Assembly: GCA_025200525.1 (NCBI GenBank)
Contig: CM045758.1
Location: 248,001-312,000, forward strand
Reading direction: 5' to 3'
From: Camellia lanceoleosa
Taxonomy: Eukaryota > Streptophyta > Magnoliopsida > Ericales > Theaceae
DNA length: 64,000 nt
Made by a program: the position numbers and the translations under genes. Each line of letters opens with the position of its first letter. Within the stretch, counting starts at the first letter, position 1. Shown here piece by piece: positions 47,124 through 57,713 of this stretch. The notes beneath the pieces are model-generated. The model made no database searches, was not told where the DNA came from, and saw only the letters and a list, made by a program, of their open reading frames with translations.

Positions 47124-48479
47124 AGGAGGCTTGCTCTCCCTCTTTTACGGTTACAAAATTTCAGAGGAGAGCTCTGGTTTTTAGGGTTAGCTTAATTGTA
47201 TCTATCCTATATCTATTTCTCTCTCTTTTTGCCCTTAAGGTGTTTTAGTCTTAGTTTTGCACACAAACACCTAGACTTACACCTTCTCTTGGAGCTGAGG
47301 TCCTTGAGACTTGTTTTTGGAGTCTTGGAGCTGATTTGAACCTAAAGAACCAACTGGTCTTCCATTTTTGAAGAGGGTCTACAAGGGTAAGACTTTTGTC
47401 CCTTTTTACCCCATTTTTGCATTGTATTTTTTCCTACCTTACAACTATTTTTGAGCTTAACATATAACATAGAAAAGTTCTTTTTTTTAGTGCTCTAAAT
47501 AGTTTGTTAAGGGTGTTTTAAGTTTTGGGGTTGTTTAACCCCTCTTAAGCCTTGTTAGGCCCCTGTTTTGTGCCATTTTGGTTGAGCTCCGGGACCATTG
47601 TGTTTGGGCCTCCTCACCACTGAAATCTTGAGGGATTTCAGAGGTGAGGATGGTGCCTTGAGGTCCCAAGAAGGAGGGGGCCACCCCCTCTCCTTGTTGT
47701 CCTTGAAAAAGGCCATTTTTGCCTCTTGAGGGAGCACCATGTTTAAGTGTATGTTGACCATGCCTTAGCTGTTTTTTGTGCTTATTATGTCATGATTTAG
47801 CACTGTTTTGAGTTGGTTTTGGTACACCATGCTTGCTTAGCATACATGCCTTGTAATGCCATGTTTAGGCCTTAACATGCTTTAGGTTTTGACCCTTATT
47901 CTAGCATGATTTTGGCCAAGCTTTGTAAAGCTTTTGTGTTTGTTTTAGCATGCTTAAGCTCTATTTTTGGTTGTTTTGGTCGACCATCACATACTTAGTA
48001 TAGCCACCTTGCATTTTGGCTTGTTAGCCTTAGGCGTGTGAGTGTGTAGCATGCTTTACTTGCATCATTTCAGTGGTTTGGAACCACTTACCATGTCATT
48101 TCAGTCCTTGTAATATGTTTACATGCTTGCATTCTATCACTCCTTTGATGCTTTAAGAGGTTGTGTTGTACGCTCCATGTTTAAGCATTTGTGCATGCCT
48201 CCATGAGTAGATCATTTAGATGCCATCTAAGTGGTTTTTGGGGCTTGCCTTAACATGATTTGGGATTGTTTTGATCCATTTTGGTCATTTTCTTCATGTG
48301 TCATATGATCATGCTTTGAGTACTTGGACCAATTACATGCTATGCTTGTCATGTTTGCTTGATTTGGCATCATCTTTGACATAATTTTCAGAGCTTACAT
48401 TGCATGCTAATGGTCCATGTTTACCTCCTTTTAAGTGTGCTTAGAAGTTGTTCCTTTATGCTTAGGAATTGGTCCTTGT

Positions 48480-48850
48480 GTGCATGCATGTTTGCATGTC
48501 ATTGTGCCCTCATTTCCGTAGCATTGGCCACTAAGTTTGGCATGCTTGCGAGCCATCCATGTTAGTTTAAGTCCACCCCCTTTGCATGTTGTTGCATACT
48601 CACCTTGTGTGTTGTTGCATACAAGTGTGTTGTTGCATGATTGAATGAAGTCACATGCTTGCTTGCATGCTTAAACATCCACATTGTGTCTTGCATGCTT
48701 GTAGGTTGCATTGCTTCATGCCTTACATGCTTCTTTACCTAGGTTATGTGCCTAACATGCATTGCTTGCTTGCATTGTCCATGTTGCATACTAGTCAATA
48801 TGTTTAGGATTGCATTGCATTAGCATGCATGCTTTGCCTCTTGAATTGCT
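48480..48850. repeat. TGCATG/CATGCA-rich stretch in family-T LTR
   Basis: Dozens of overlapping tgcatg, catgca and gcatgc words without a fixed period. Matching stretches occur at 14610-14720 and 59340-59680. Confidence 0.6.
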
Positions 48851-50480
48851 TGTGATAGAGGTTGAGCCCCTTTGTTTGATTATGTGCACCGCATTCCAAT
48901 ATCAAAATGTACACTTGATTCTTTGGGCCATCATTGGTGGTCCGAGAATCGAGGCCCATCCTCCTTTGAGTCATGCAAATGATAAGGAGTGTGTTTGGTG
49001 CATACATTGCTTAAAATACATTGCCATGCTTTGTTTTGCCCTCTGTTGCTGTCAAAACAGATTCTGCAGGAAGATTTGGCCGGCCGGCCATCTTCAGTGC
49101 AGACCGGCCATCAATAAGTGGCCAACAACTCAATTTGTGGCCGGTGACCATTCTCCATGGCGGTGGCCATTCCTTTTAGTGGTGGTGTTCCACAAAGGTG
49201 CGAGAGTATATCCCGGGCTTGTGCGCCTTCGTAAGGCGTAATACCAAAGCGAGGCATCTTATGTATGGCAGTGACTTTCCGAGCGAAACCAAGCGCGCAT
49301 GCATTGGACCCTCCTCCCGAGGCTGTTGTCTATTGCTCAAATAGATTAGTTAATTAGATAGCTAGTTAATTTGTCTGTAATATTTAATTAGCTTGTAGGT
49401 TAATTAATTGTATTATTCTTTCGGTCCCTCCGAGTGAGGGCAAATTTGTAATAAGTGTGGGTGCGTGGGTGCGTGTGTGCATGTCTTCCAATCCCCACTT
49501 CTTTCTCCCTTTTACTTACCTGCTTTGATAGTTAGTATTAGGACATGTTCACTTTAGCATCCTTATGCTATGCATGCGTGCATCATTCATCAGTATTGCA
49601 TGCACCGGGCTCGACGCATCATGCTAACTGCATAAGTATTTCAAATCTAACTTGAATACATGCTACTTGCGCATTTTCACATGTCATTCTTAGATTAGCC
49701 GAGCCTATTCTAGTGACATTCCATATGCGCTGCATTAGCCATTTAAACATGGACTTGGAACATGCATGATTACTAACATGTTCTTTGTTTTGGCTCGGAG
49801 TACATTGTAAGTATTTTATGCTTTAACATCTCACACGAGTGTGAATGTTAACATGACAGCATGCTTATCATGTGGCTAGATGCTTATGTGATATAAACTA
49901 CTTGAATGCCTGTCGGTGAAGGTTGGATTGTTTGAGTTGGAACAACTCATTGAAATCCGTGTTTTAGCCTACTTGCGAGTAGCAAATTTCAAACATTTTT
50001 CAAAACAAACGGATATGCAATGCTTCGTTCCAAATTAGGCGATCTAGTCTATACTTTTGTGTTGTACGCATCACATAGTAATTCTAGGCTAATAACCGGA
50101 ATAAGAGAACATAACGTTTTCAAAACAAGATATCATGGTTAGTAGAGGCCAATCTTTGATCGGGCGAGCGGGGGTGCTCATAGCTGACCTTCCCCAATCG
50201 CATTCAAGTTCGAGCCGAGGCAACTTTGGTAATGATTTTACACATGGCCTTTGGCACCAAGTCGGTTTTTAATTCACCCATTAAAAATATTTGGGTGGCG
50301 ATCAGATTCCGCAAAGCAATCCATGTTTGACACTTCTTTTCTAAAATCTGTTTTTCAAAACGATTTGTCGGATTTGGACTCTTTGGTTCAAATTGAGAAC
50401 CGTGACAATTCGAGTCCGAATCGTAGTGAGCCCATCAGAACGTAATCGGATTCCCTCCCGAGACGCTCGAGGACGCCACA

Positions 50481-51140
50481 ACTATATCCTCAAGTACCGC
50501 AGATACTTGTTGTAAAACAAACCATAATTTTGGTACCGTATAAATATCTCATAATTCTTCCTATGGCTAGCCAATGATCTCAACTTGGTTTGCTAGTAAA
50601 CCCGCTAAGTACACCAATAGTATATGCAATGTCGTCTAGTACAATCAAGAGTATATCTCAAACTACCGATCATGCTAGCATATTCCTTTTGATTAATCAC
50701 TTCTTTTTCATTTGTTACAACAGATAAATGTATGCTTGCATCAAAAGGAGTAGCAACATGTTTACAGTCTAAAAAATTATATTTCTTTAAAAAAAATTTA
50801 ACATAATGCGACTAATCAAGAAAAATACCACATTAGTCTTGGTAATTTTAATTCCCAAAATAAAATTGGCATCACCAAGATCTTTCATATCAAAGTGGCT
50901 ATACATATTTTAGTCTCGTTTATAATATCCAAATTAGAGCCAAAGATAAGTAGATCATCCACATATAGGCTAATAATCACATGTGCATTCTCACAAGTTT
51001 TATAATATATGCACTTATCACATTCATTAGTCTTATAGCCATTCTGAAGCATGCAGGAAATAAATTTCCCATGCCACTATTTAGGAGCTTGTTTTAAACC
51101 ATAAAGGGATTTAGTTAGCTCACACAACATGCTTTCTTGG
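50481..51140 (-). pseudogene. Copia E4 reverse transcriptase, C-terminal part (minus strand)
   Basis: It continues E4 beyond the solo LTR. On the minus strand it covers the end of RT: YGLKQAPK, then TAG (51077-51079) where E1 and E3 have a Gln codon, then ENAHVIISLYVDD (YVDD 50954-50965), KNMxxxHFDMKDLGDANFILGIKI and the IHLSVVTNEKEVINQ block. The rest of E4 upstream is missing because at 51138-51140 the strand switches to plus-strand gag. Confidence 0.82.
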
Positions 51141-51363
51141 AAAGGAAAAGTTCTTTTTTACCTTAGCCTTTCGAAAGTTGCAGATGTTCTTACCGAAAAG
51201 AATCCAAACAAAATCCCAACCGAGGAGATGAATGATGAAGACTACGAGGCACATGAAGCAAAAGTGGCTTCCTACAATACAGATGAGTATAAATGTCACT
51301 TTTATCTCTTAAATTTCCTTGCTGATTAATTTTATGATTATTACTATGACACTACTTATACTT
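51138..51363 (+). pseudogene. Copia E5 gag fragment
   Basis: Gag from [17 protein letters not shown] to TTYT. It lacks the LTR and gag start because of the inversion junction, where 'tgg' is shared by both sides. It carries the same TAA (51327-51329), extra 'att' and fusion to integrase (51363-51364) as E3 and E7. Confidence 0.83.
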
Positions 51364-52400
51364 TGTCTTCTATTAATTTTTGGCATGCTCGCTTGTGTCA
51401 TATAAACAGTAAATATGTGGGAATTATGAGTAGTTTAGGATTAATTCCTAAAGTGACAAAAAAATTTTGAGAAATGTGAAGTTTGCAATAAAGTGAAAAT
51501 TATCAAGAGGCCTCATAAAAGTGTTGAAAAAATACCGAATTGCTAGAATTATTTCATACTGATTTGTGTGAGTTTGAAGGAATTTTAACTCGAGGAGGTA
51601 ACCCATATTTTATCACTTTTATTGATGATTTTTCAAAATACACGAACATACATTTATTAATAAAAGTGATGCTTTTGAGAAATTTAAAGAATTCCTTCTT
51701 GAAGTGGAAAATTAATTCGGTAAAAAGATTAAAAGAATTAGAAGTGATAGAGGCCGAGAGTATGAATCTCTTAGATTCAACTCTTTTGTTTAGTCCTTGG
51801 GAATTATTTGTGAGACTACTCCACCATATTCACCTTCATCTAATGGCGTAGCTAAAAGAAACAATAGAACGTTAATTGACTTGACAAATGCTATGCTTAT
51901 TGATTCAGGTGCTCACTCAAATCTTTGGGGCGAGGCTATTTTGACAGCTTGCCATGTGATAAATAGAGTGCAACACAAAAAGACTAAAATTGTACCTTAT
52001 GAGTTGTGGCGGGGGCGTAAACCAAATCTAGGTTATTTGAGGGTTTGGAGTTGTTTAGCTTTTGTGAGGCTTGTAGATCCTAAACGACCAAAATTGGGTG
52101 AACGAGCTACCACCTGTGCTTTTCTTGGGTATGCGTTGCATAGTACAACTTATAGATTTTGTGATATGGAAAATAATATTATTTTTGAATCAGGTGATGC
52201 TATTTTTCATGAAAATAAATTTTCTTTCAAATCCAGAAATAGTGGGGGCCAAATACTTTCTGAAAATATTTTATCCATGCCTAGCTCTTCTACTCCTTCT
52301 CAAGTTTTTCAAGAACAAGAAAATTCTCAAATCCAACCAAGGAGGAGTAAACGAACTAGAGTTGAAAAAGATTTTGGCCCTGACTATTATCTTTACAACA
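51364..52400 (+). pseudogene. Copia E5 integrase
   Basis: From the HHCC finger ([15 protein letters not shown]) through the core to the C-terminal QIQPRRSKRTRVEKDFGPDYY linker. Shifts near 51467 and 51660 and stops near 51712 and 51793 break it. The third catalytic residue is also lost: NGVAKRNNRT has Lys (AAA, 51854-51856) where the family has Glu. From 51797 the frame stays open into RT. Confidence 0.85.
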
Positions 52401-53398
52401 TGGAAAAAATTCCTCTTGCAGTACAAAAAACTTTATCATCACCTGATGCTATATTCTGGAGAGTGGCTGTAAATGATGAGATAGACTCACTACATTCAAA
52501 TAAAACATGGAAGCTAGTGGATTTACCTCCAGGTTGTAAAACTATTGGGTGTAAATGGGTCCTTCGTAAAAAACTTAAACCGGATGGAACTATAGATAAA
52601 TATAAAGCGAGGCTTGTCGCTAAAGGTTTTAAGCAACAAGTTGACCTTGATTTCTTTGATACTTTTTCTCCGGTTACTAGAGTTACATCCATTAGACTGT
52701 TGCTTGCAGTGGCTACAATTCATGGTTTAAAAATTCATCAAATGGATGCAAAAATAGCATTTTTAAATGGAGATCTAGATGTGGAGATTTACATGGACCA
52801 ACCCGAAGGCTTTGTGGAGCCTGGCCAAGAAAGTAAGGTGTGTAAGCTAACTAAATCCCTTTATGGTTTAAAACAAGCTCCTAAATAGTGGCATGAGAAA
52901 TTTGATTCCTGCATGCTTCAGAATGGCTATAAGACTAATGAATGTGATAAGTGCATACATTATAAAACTTGTGAAAATGCACATGTGATTATTAGCCTAT
53001 ATATGGATGATCTACTTATATTTGGCTCAAATTTGCATATTATAAATGGGACTAAAAATATGTTTAATAGCCACTTTGATATGAAAGATCTTGGCGAAGC
53101 CAATTTTATTTTGGGAATTAAAATTACCCAGATCAATGATGGTATTTTTCTTGATCAGTCGCATTATGTTGAGAAAATTTTAAAGAAATATAATTTTCTA
53201 TATTGTAAACATGTTGCTACTCCTTTTGATGCAAGCATACATTTATCTGTTGTAACAAATGAAAAGGAAGTAATTAATCAAAAGGAATATGCTAGCATGA
53301 TTGGTAGTTTGAGATATGCTACTGACTGTACTAAACCTGACATTGCATATTCTGTTGGAGTACTTAACAAGTTTACTAGCAAGCCAAGTTGAGATTAT
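52401..53398 (+). pseudogene. Copia E5 reverse transcriptase
   Basis: Best-preserved RT in the window. [49 protein letters not shown] and [13 protein letters not shown] run open to TAG at 52886-52888 (Gln to stop). The domain continues with YMDD (53000-53011, a variant of the usual YVDD), DLGEANFILGIKI and HYVEKILKKYNF, ending at TGA in SKPSR (53390-53392). Confidence 0.87.
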
Positions 53399-53958
53399 TG
53401 GCTAGCTATGGGAAGAATTATGAGATATTTATCTGGAACCAAAAATTATGGTTTGTTTTATAACAAGTATCCTGTGGTACTTGAGGGATATAGTGATGCC
53501 ATTGGAACACTTTGTCAGGTGATTCTCTCTCCACCTTGGGTTTTATTTTTACCTTGGGTGGTGGGGCTATATGTTGGAAGTCTAAAAAACAGACAATAAT
53601 TGTTAATTCTACAATGGAAGCTGAGCTTATAGCATTAGCTTCAGCATGTAAGGAAGCGAATTGGTTGAGAGATTTGTTATATGAAATTCCTTTTTGTGAA
53701 AAACCGATTCCTCCTGTGTTAATTCGTTGTGATAGCACTGCTGCTATTGGTAGAGTGAACAACCATATTTATAATGGTAAATCCGCATCTATTCAAGGAA
53801 ACGCAAAGAATGTGAGATCCTATTTGAGTAGTGGCATCATAACTGTGAATTATGTAAGATCTTGTGATAATCTTGCGGATCCGTTAACCAAGGCCTTGGC
53901 GAGAGATAGGGTCTGGAATACATCAAGGGGGATTGGTTTGAAGTCTATAAAATTGTAA
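53399..53958 (+). pseudogene. Copia E5 RNase H
   Basis: MGRIMRYLSGTKNYGL, then a one-base loss in GYSDADW (gatgccattgg for gatgccgattgg, near 53500), then an open frame with E in NSTMEAELIAL, D in RCDSTAAIGR and DNLADPLTKALARDRVW, ending at TAA 53956-53958. The true end of the polyprotein is preserved. Confidence 0.85.
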
Positions 53959-54532
53959 ACCATGTATGAGGATACCCAACCTAGGGACCAGATATCCTGT
54001 AACTAGGTTGAATGGGAAGAACGAATCATATAGTAGTTGTAAAAAATGCACTCTTTAATATTTTGTTATCCATCCCTGTGATGTTAGTGCATTTGTCCTG
54101 TAATGTTGGAGGGTTGAGTTTTTATACTCCTCATGAAATTCTGTAGCTTTTGTTGAGTGGAGTGTGTAAATTACAGGAACATCCTTGACAGATTTCACCT
54201 ATGTGAGCATGAAAGTGGGGCCGCTTTCTATGAGAACAAGGCTTATTCTCGAATATGCTCATGAAAATTGGGATTAGCACAAGGTCGTAATGTGCTAGCT
54301 ATTAAAGCTCATGTCAACACCTGGATTATTATGTGTGAGCAATAATTCTTTATTTCCCCTAAGCAGTCATTGTTCAAGTCTGAGACCACTACTGACTCTG
54401 GAGTAGAGGTTGTTGTTTCACTAATGAAGGTTCAATACAGAGCACACCTTCATGATGCATACTAGTCTATCTTTGTTTGGTAATCTCTCTTGTCCTTGTT
54501 GATATTAAAATGAGTGGGGGATTGTTGAACCA
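53959..54532 (+). other. E5 3' untranslated region and purine tract
   Basis: Same block order as after E1. The purine tract AAAATGAGTGGGGGAT occupies 54517-54532. Confidence 0.82.
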
Positions 54533-55115
54533 TTTTAATATCTTGTATTTATTTATTTATATATCTTGTTCACGAATGGGGTTTCATTATTTTGGTAACC
54601 TCTCATCTTCGTCATAAATGGACATAAATGGAGTTTCATTACTTTGGTAACCTCTTGATCATGAATGGAGATTAATTAGAATTCATGACCTTGGTGGTGA
54701 GTTAATTTTGGAGGTTCTCCATTTTCTCTAGTTTAATGATCATCTTTATTTTTGGTGTAACTGTAAGGTCCTAGTGGCCTATAAATAGTCCCTCTCATCT
54801 ACTCTTTTCTAGACCAACACACACCAACTATTTTCTATACAAGAGAGATTACTAGCAAAGAAGGGTGTTTTTCTTAGTGGAGCTTTGGTTTCACCATCTT
54901 GTGTAGAGTTGGCCTGAACCACACGACAAGTGGTCGAGCTGTTGTATCCTGGAGGGGACAAGTCATAGTTTTGTGACTGCTGCATTGGTATTTGGGTTCT
55001 TCCTGCCGCAGTGGGCTTGATCTCCTTTACGAAAATGAGATATCCATGCCTTAGCCTAATCTAATTGTATCTCATTTTGTTTGCATCATTTATCAACAAA
55101 ATATAATTTTTTCTA
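54533..55115 (+). repeat. Copia E5 3' LTR, end truncated
   Basis: It starts TGTTGAACC after the purine tract, with TATAAATA at 54780-54787. It breaks off at 'attttttcta', about 20 bp before the expected CACCAACA end. An inverted piece of LTR terminus (aattgttggggaaaatacca, 55115-55134) follows, then integrase of E6. Confidence 0.85.
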
Positions 55116-55134
55116 ATTGTTGGGGAAAATACCA

Positions 55135-56212
55135 GAAGGGTATTTTTGTGGGTAAAGGTTATGCTTGTGATGGGATGTTCAAATTGAATGTTGAGATTAG
55201 TAAACCATGTACCAATTCGGTTTACATGTTGTCTTCTATTAATTTCTGGCATGCTCTCTTGTGTCATATTAACAGTAAATATGTGGGAATCATGAGTAGT
55301 TTAGGATTAATTCCTAAAGTGACAAAAAAATTTGAGAAACGTGAAGTTTGCAGTAAAGCAAAAATTACCAAGAGGCCTCATAAAAGTGTAGAAAAAAATA
55401 CCGAATTGCTAGAATTATTTCATACTAATTTGTGTGAGTTTAAAGGAATTTTAACTCGGGGAGGTAACCAATATTTTATCACTTTTATTGATGATTTTTC
55501 AAAATGTACAAACATATATTTATTAAAAAATAAAAGTGATGCTTTTGAGAAATTTAAAGAATTCCTTCTTGAAGTGGAAAATCAATTCGGTAAAAAGATT
55601 AAAAGAATTAGAAGTGATAGAGGCCGAAAGCATGAATCTCTTGGATTCAACTCTTTTGTTCAGTCTTTGGGAATTATTCATGAGACTACTCCACTATATT
55701 CACCTTCATCTAATGGTGTAGCTGAAAGAAACAATAGAACGTTAATTGACTTGACGAATGCTAGGCTTACTGATTCAGGTGCTCCCTCAAATCTTTGAGG
55801 CGAGGCTATTTTGACAACTTGCCATGTAATAAATAGAGTGCCACACAAAAAGACTAAAATTGTACCTTATGAGTTGTGGCGGGGGCATAAACCAAATCTA
55901 GGTTATTTGCAGATTTGGGATTGTTTAGCTTTTGTGAGGCTTGCTGATCCTAAACGACCTAAATTGGGTGAACGAGCTACCACCTGTGCTTTTCTTGGGT
56001 ATGCGTTGCATAGTACAAATTTTATAGATTTTTTGATATGGAAAATAATATTATTTTTGAATCAGGTGATACTATTTTTCATGAAAATAAATTTCCTTTC
56101 AAATCTAGAAATAGTAGGGGTCAAATAATTTCTGAAAATATTTTATCTATGCCTAGATCTTCTACTCCCTCTCAAGTTTTTCAAGAAAAAGAAAATTTTC
56201 AAATCCAACCAA
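55135..56212 (+). pseudogene. Copia E6 integrase
   Basis: Integrase starting in the pre-finger part ([19 protein letters not shown]). Then come the HHCC finger ([15 protein letters not shown]...CSKAKITKRPH) and the core with all three acidic residues: D in the second line (LFHTNLCEF has Asn in place of the first Asp), D in RSDRGRKHE and E in NGVAERNNRT. So the first catalytic Asp is replaced by Asn. A TGA near 55797 and a shift near 56025 interrupt it. Confidence 0.82.
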
Positions 56213-56894
56213 GAAGAAGTAAACGACCTAGAGTTGAAAAAGATTTTGGCCCTGACTATTATTTTTACAATGTGGAAGAAATTCCACTTACGGTGCAAGA
56301 AGATTTATCATCACCTGATGCTATTTTCTGGAGAGAGGTTGTAAATGATGAGTTCGATTCACTACTTTCAAATGAAACATGGAAGCTAGTGGATTTATGC
56401 CCAGGTTGTTGAACTATTGAGTATAAATGGGTCCTTCGTAGAAAACTTAAACCGGATGGAACTATAGATACACATAAAGCGAGGCTGATCGCTAAAGGTT
56501 TTAAGCAACAAGTTGATCTTGATTTCTTTGTTACTTTTTCTCCGGTTACTAGAGAAGAAGTAAACAAGCTTGAGTTGAAAAAGATTTTGGCCCTGACTAT
56601 TATCTTTACAATGTGGAAGAAAGTCCTCTTACGGTGCAAGAAGCTTTATCATCACCTGATACTATTTCCTGGAGAGAGGCTGTAAATGATGAGTTAGATT
56701 CACTACTTTCAAATAAAACATGGAAGCTAGTGGATTTACCTCCAGGTTGTAAAACTATTGGGTGTAAATGGGTCCTTCAGAAAACCTTAAACCGGATGGA
56801 ACTATAGATAAATATAAAGCGAGGCTTGTCGCTAAAGGTTTTAAGCAACAAGTTGATCTTGATTTCTTTGATACTTTTTCTCCGGTTACTAGAG
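56213..56894. repeat. 341-bp imperfect tandem duplication in E6
   Basis: Unit 1 (56213-56553) and unit 2 (56554-56894) both run from 'gaagaagtaaac' to 'ccggttactaga'. The units differ at many positions: unit 1 has CPGC-stop-TIEYKWV and DFFVTF, whereas unit 2 has [12 protein letters not shown] and DFFDTF. The two were probably joined from diverged copies. 341 is not a multiple of three. Confidence 0.85.
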
Positions 56895-57412
56895 TTACAT
56901 CCATTAGATTGTTGATTGCAGTGGCTGCAATTCATGGTTTAAAAATTTCTCAAATGGATGTAAAAATAGAATTTTTAAATGGAGATCTAGATAAGGAGAT
57001 TTACATAGACCAACCCGAAGGCTTTGTGGAGCCTGGCCAAGAAAGCAAGGTGTAAGCTAACTAAATCCCTTTATGGTTTAAAACAAGCTCCTAAATAGTG
57101 GCATGAGAAATTTGATTACTGCATGCTTGAGAATGGTTTTAAGATGAATGAATGTGATAAGTGCATATATTATAAAACTTGTGAAAATGCACATGTGATT
57201 ATTAGCCTATATGTGGATGATCTACTTATCTTTGGCTCTAACTTGCATATTATAAATGAGACTAAAAATATGCTCAATAGCCACTTTGATATGAAAGATC
57301 TTGGTGAAGCCAATTTTATTTTGGGAATTAAAATTACCAAGACTATCGATGGTATTTTTCTTGATCACCACATTATGTTGAGAAAAGTTAAAGAAATATA
57401 ATTTTCTAGACT
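56281..57412 (+). pseudogene. Copia E6 reverse transcriptase
   Basis: The first half of RT is present twice (see the duplication). It then reads through QMDVKIEFLNGDLD, QAPK with TAG at 57096-57098, YVDD (57210-57221), MKDLGEANFILGIKI and DHHIMLRKVKEI, where a shift occurs. It ends at 'ttttctaga', joined to a minus-strand LTR. The rest of RT, the RNase H and the 3' LTR are missing. Confidence 0.83.
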
Positions 57413-57713
57413 AGTTCAGGCCAACTCTGCACAAGATGATGAACCCAAAGCTCCACCAAGAAAAACACCCTTCTTTGCTAATAATCTCTCTTGTATAGAA
57501 AAATAGTTGGTGTGTGTTGGTGTAGATGAGAGGGACTATTTATAGGCCATTAGGACCTTACAGTTACACCAAAAATAAAGATGATCATTAAACTAGAGAA
57601 AATGGAGAAACTCTAAAATTAACTCACCGCCAAGGTCATGAATTCTAATTAATCTCCATTCATGACCAAGAGGTTACCAAAGTAATGAAACTCCATTTAT
57701 GTCCATTTATGAC
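57413..57713 (-). repeat. Copia E7 LTR, part 1 (minus strand)
   Basis: The LTR is truncated at its outer end, opening at 'ttcaggccaactctgcac'. TATTTATA is at 57537-57544. It shows the uninterrupted 'gaacccaaagctccacc' site that family L used in E4. It is cut at 57713 by the second family-T solo LTR. Confidence 0.87.

Larger units (their letters stand above)
46645..50480 (+). mobile_element. Solo LTR of family T (TSD actat)
   Basis: It starts TGTAGACATCCC and ends GACGCCACA, 3836 bp, flanked by actat (46640-46644 and 50481-50485), inside the RT/RNase H of copia E4. No PBS, purine tract or protein is present, so it is a recombined solo LTR. Features inside are GGCCGGCC clusters (46905-46990, 49076-49160), a CACGTG palindrome and TATA-like box (47052-47123), 'catcctcaccactgaaatcttg' type blocks near 47600, and a TGCATG-rich part (48480-48850). 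Confidence 0.9.
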
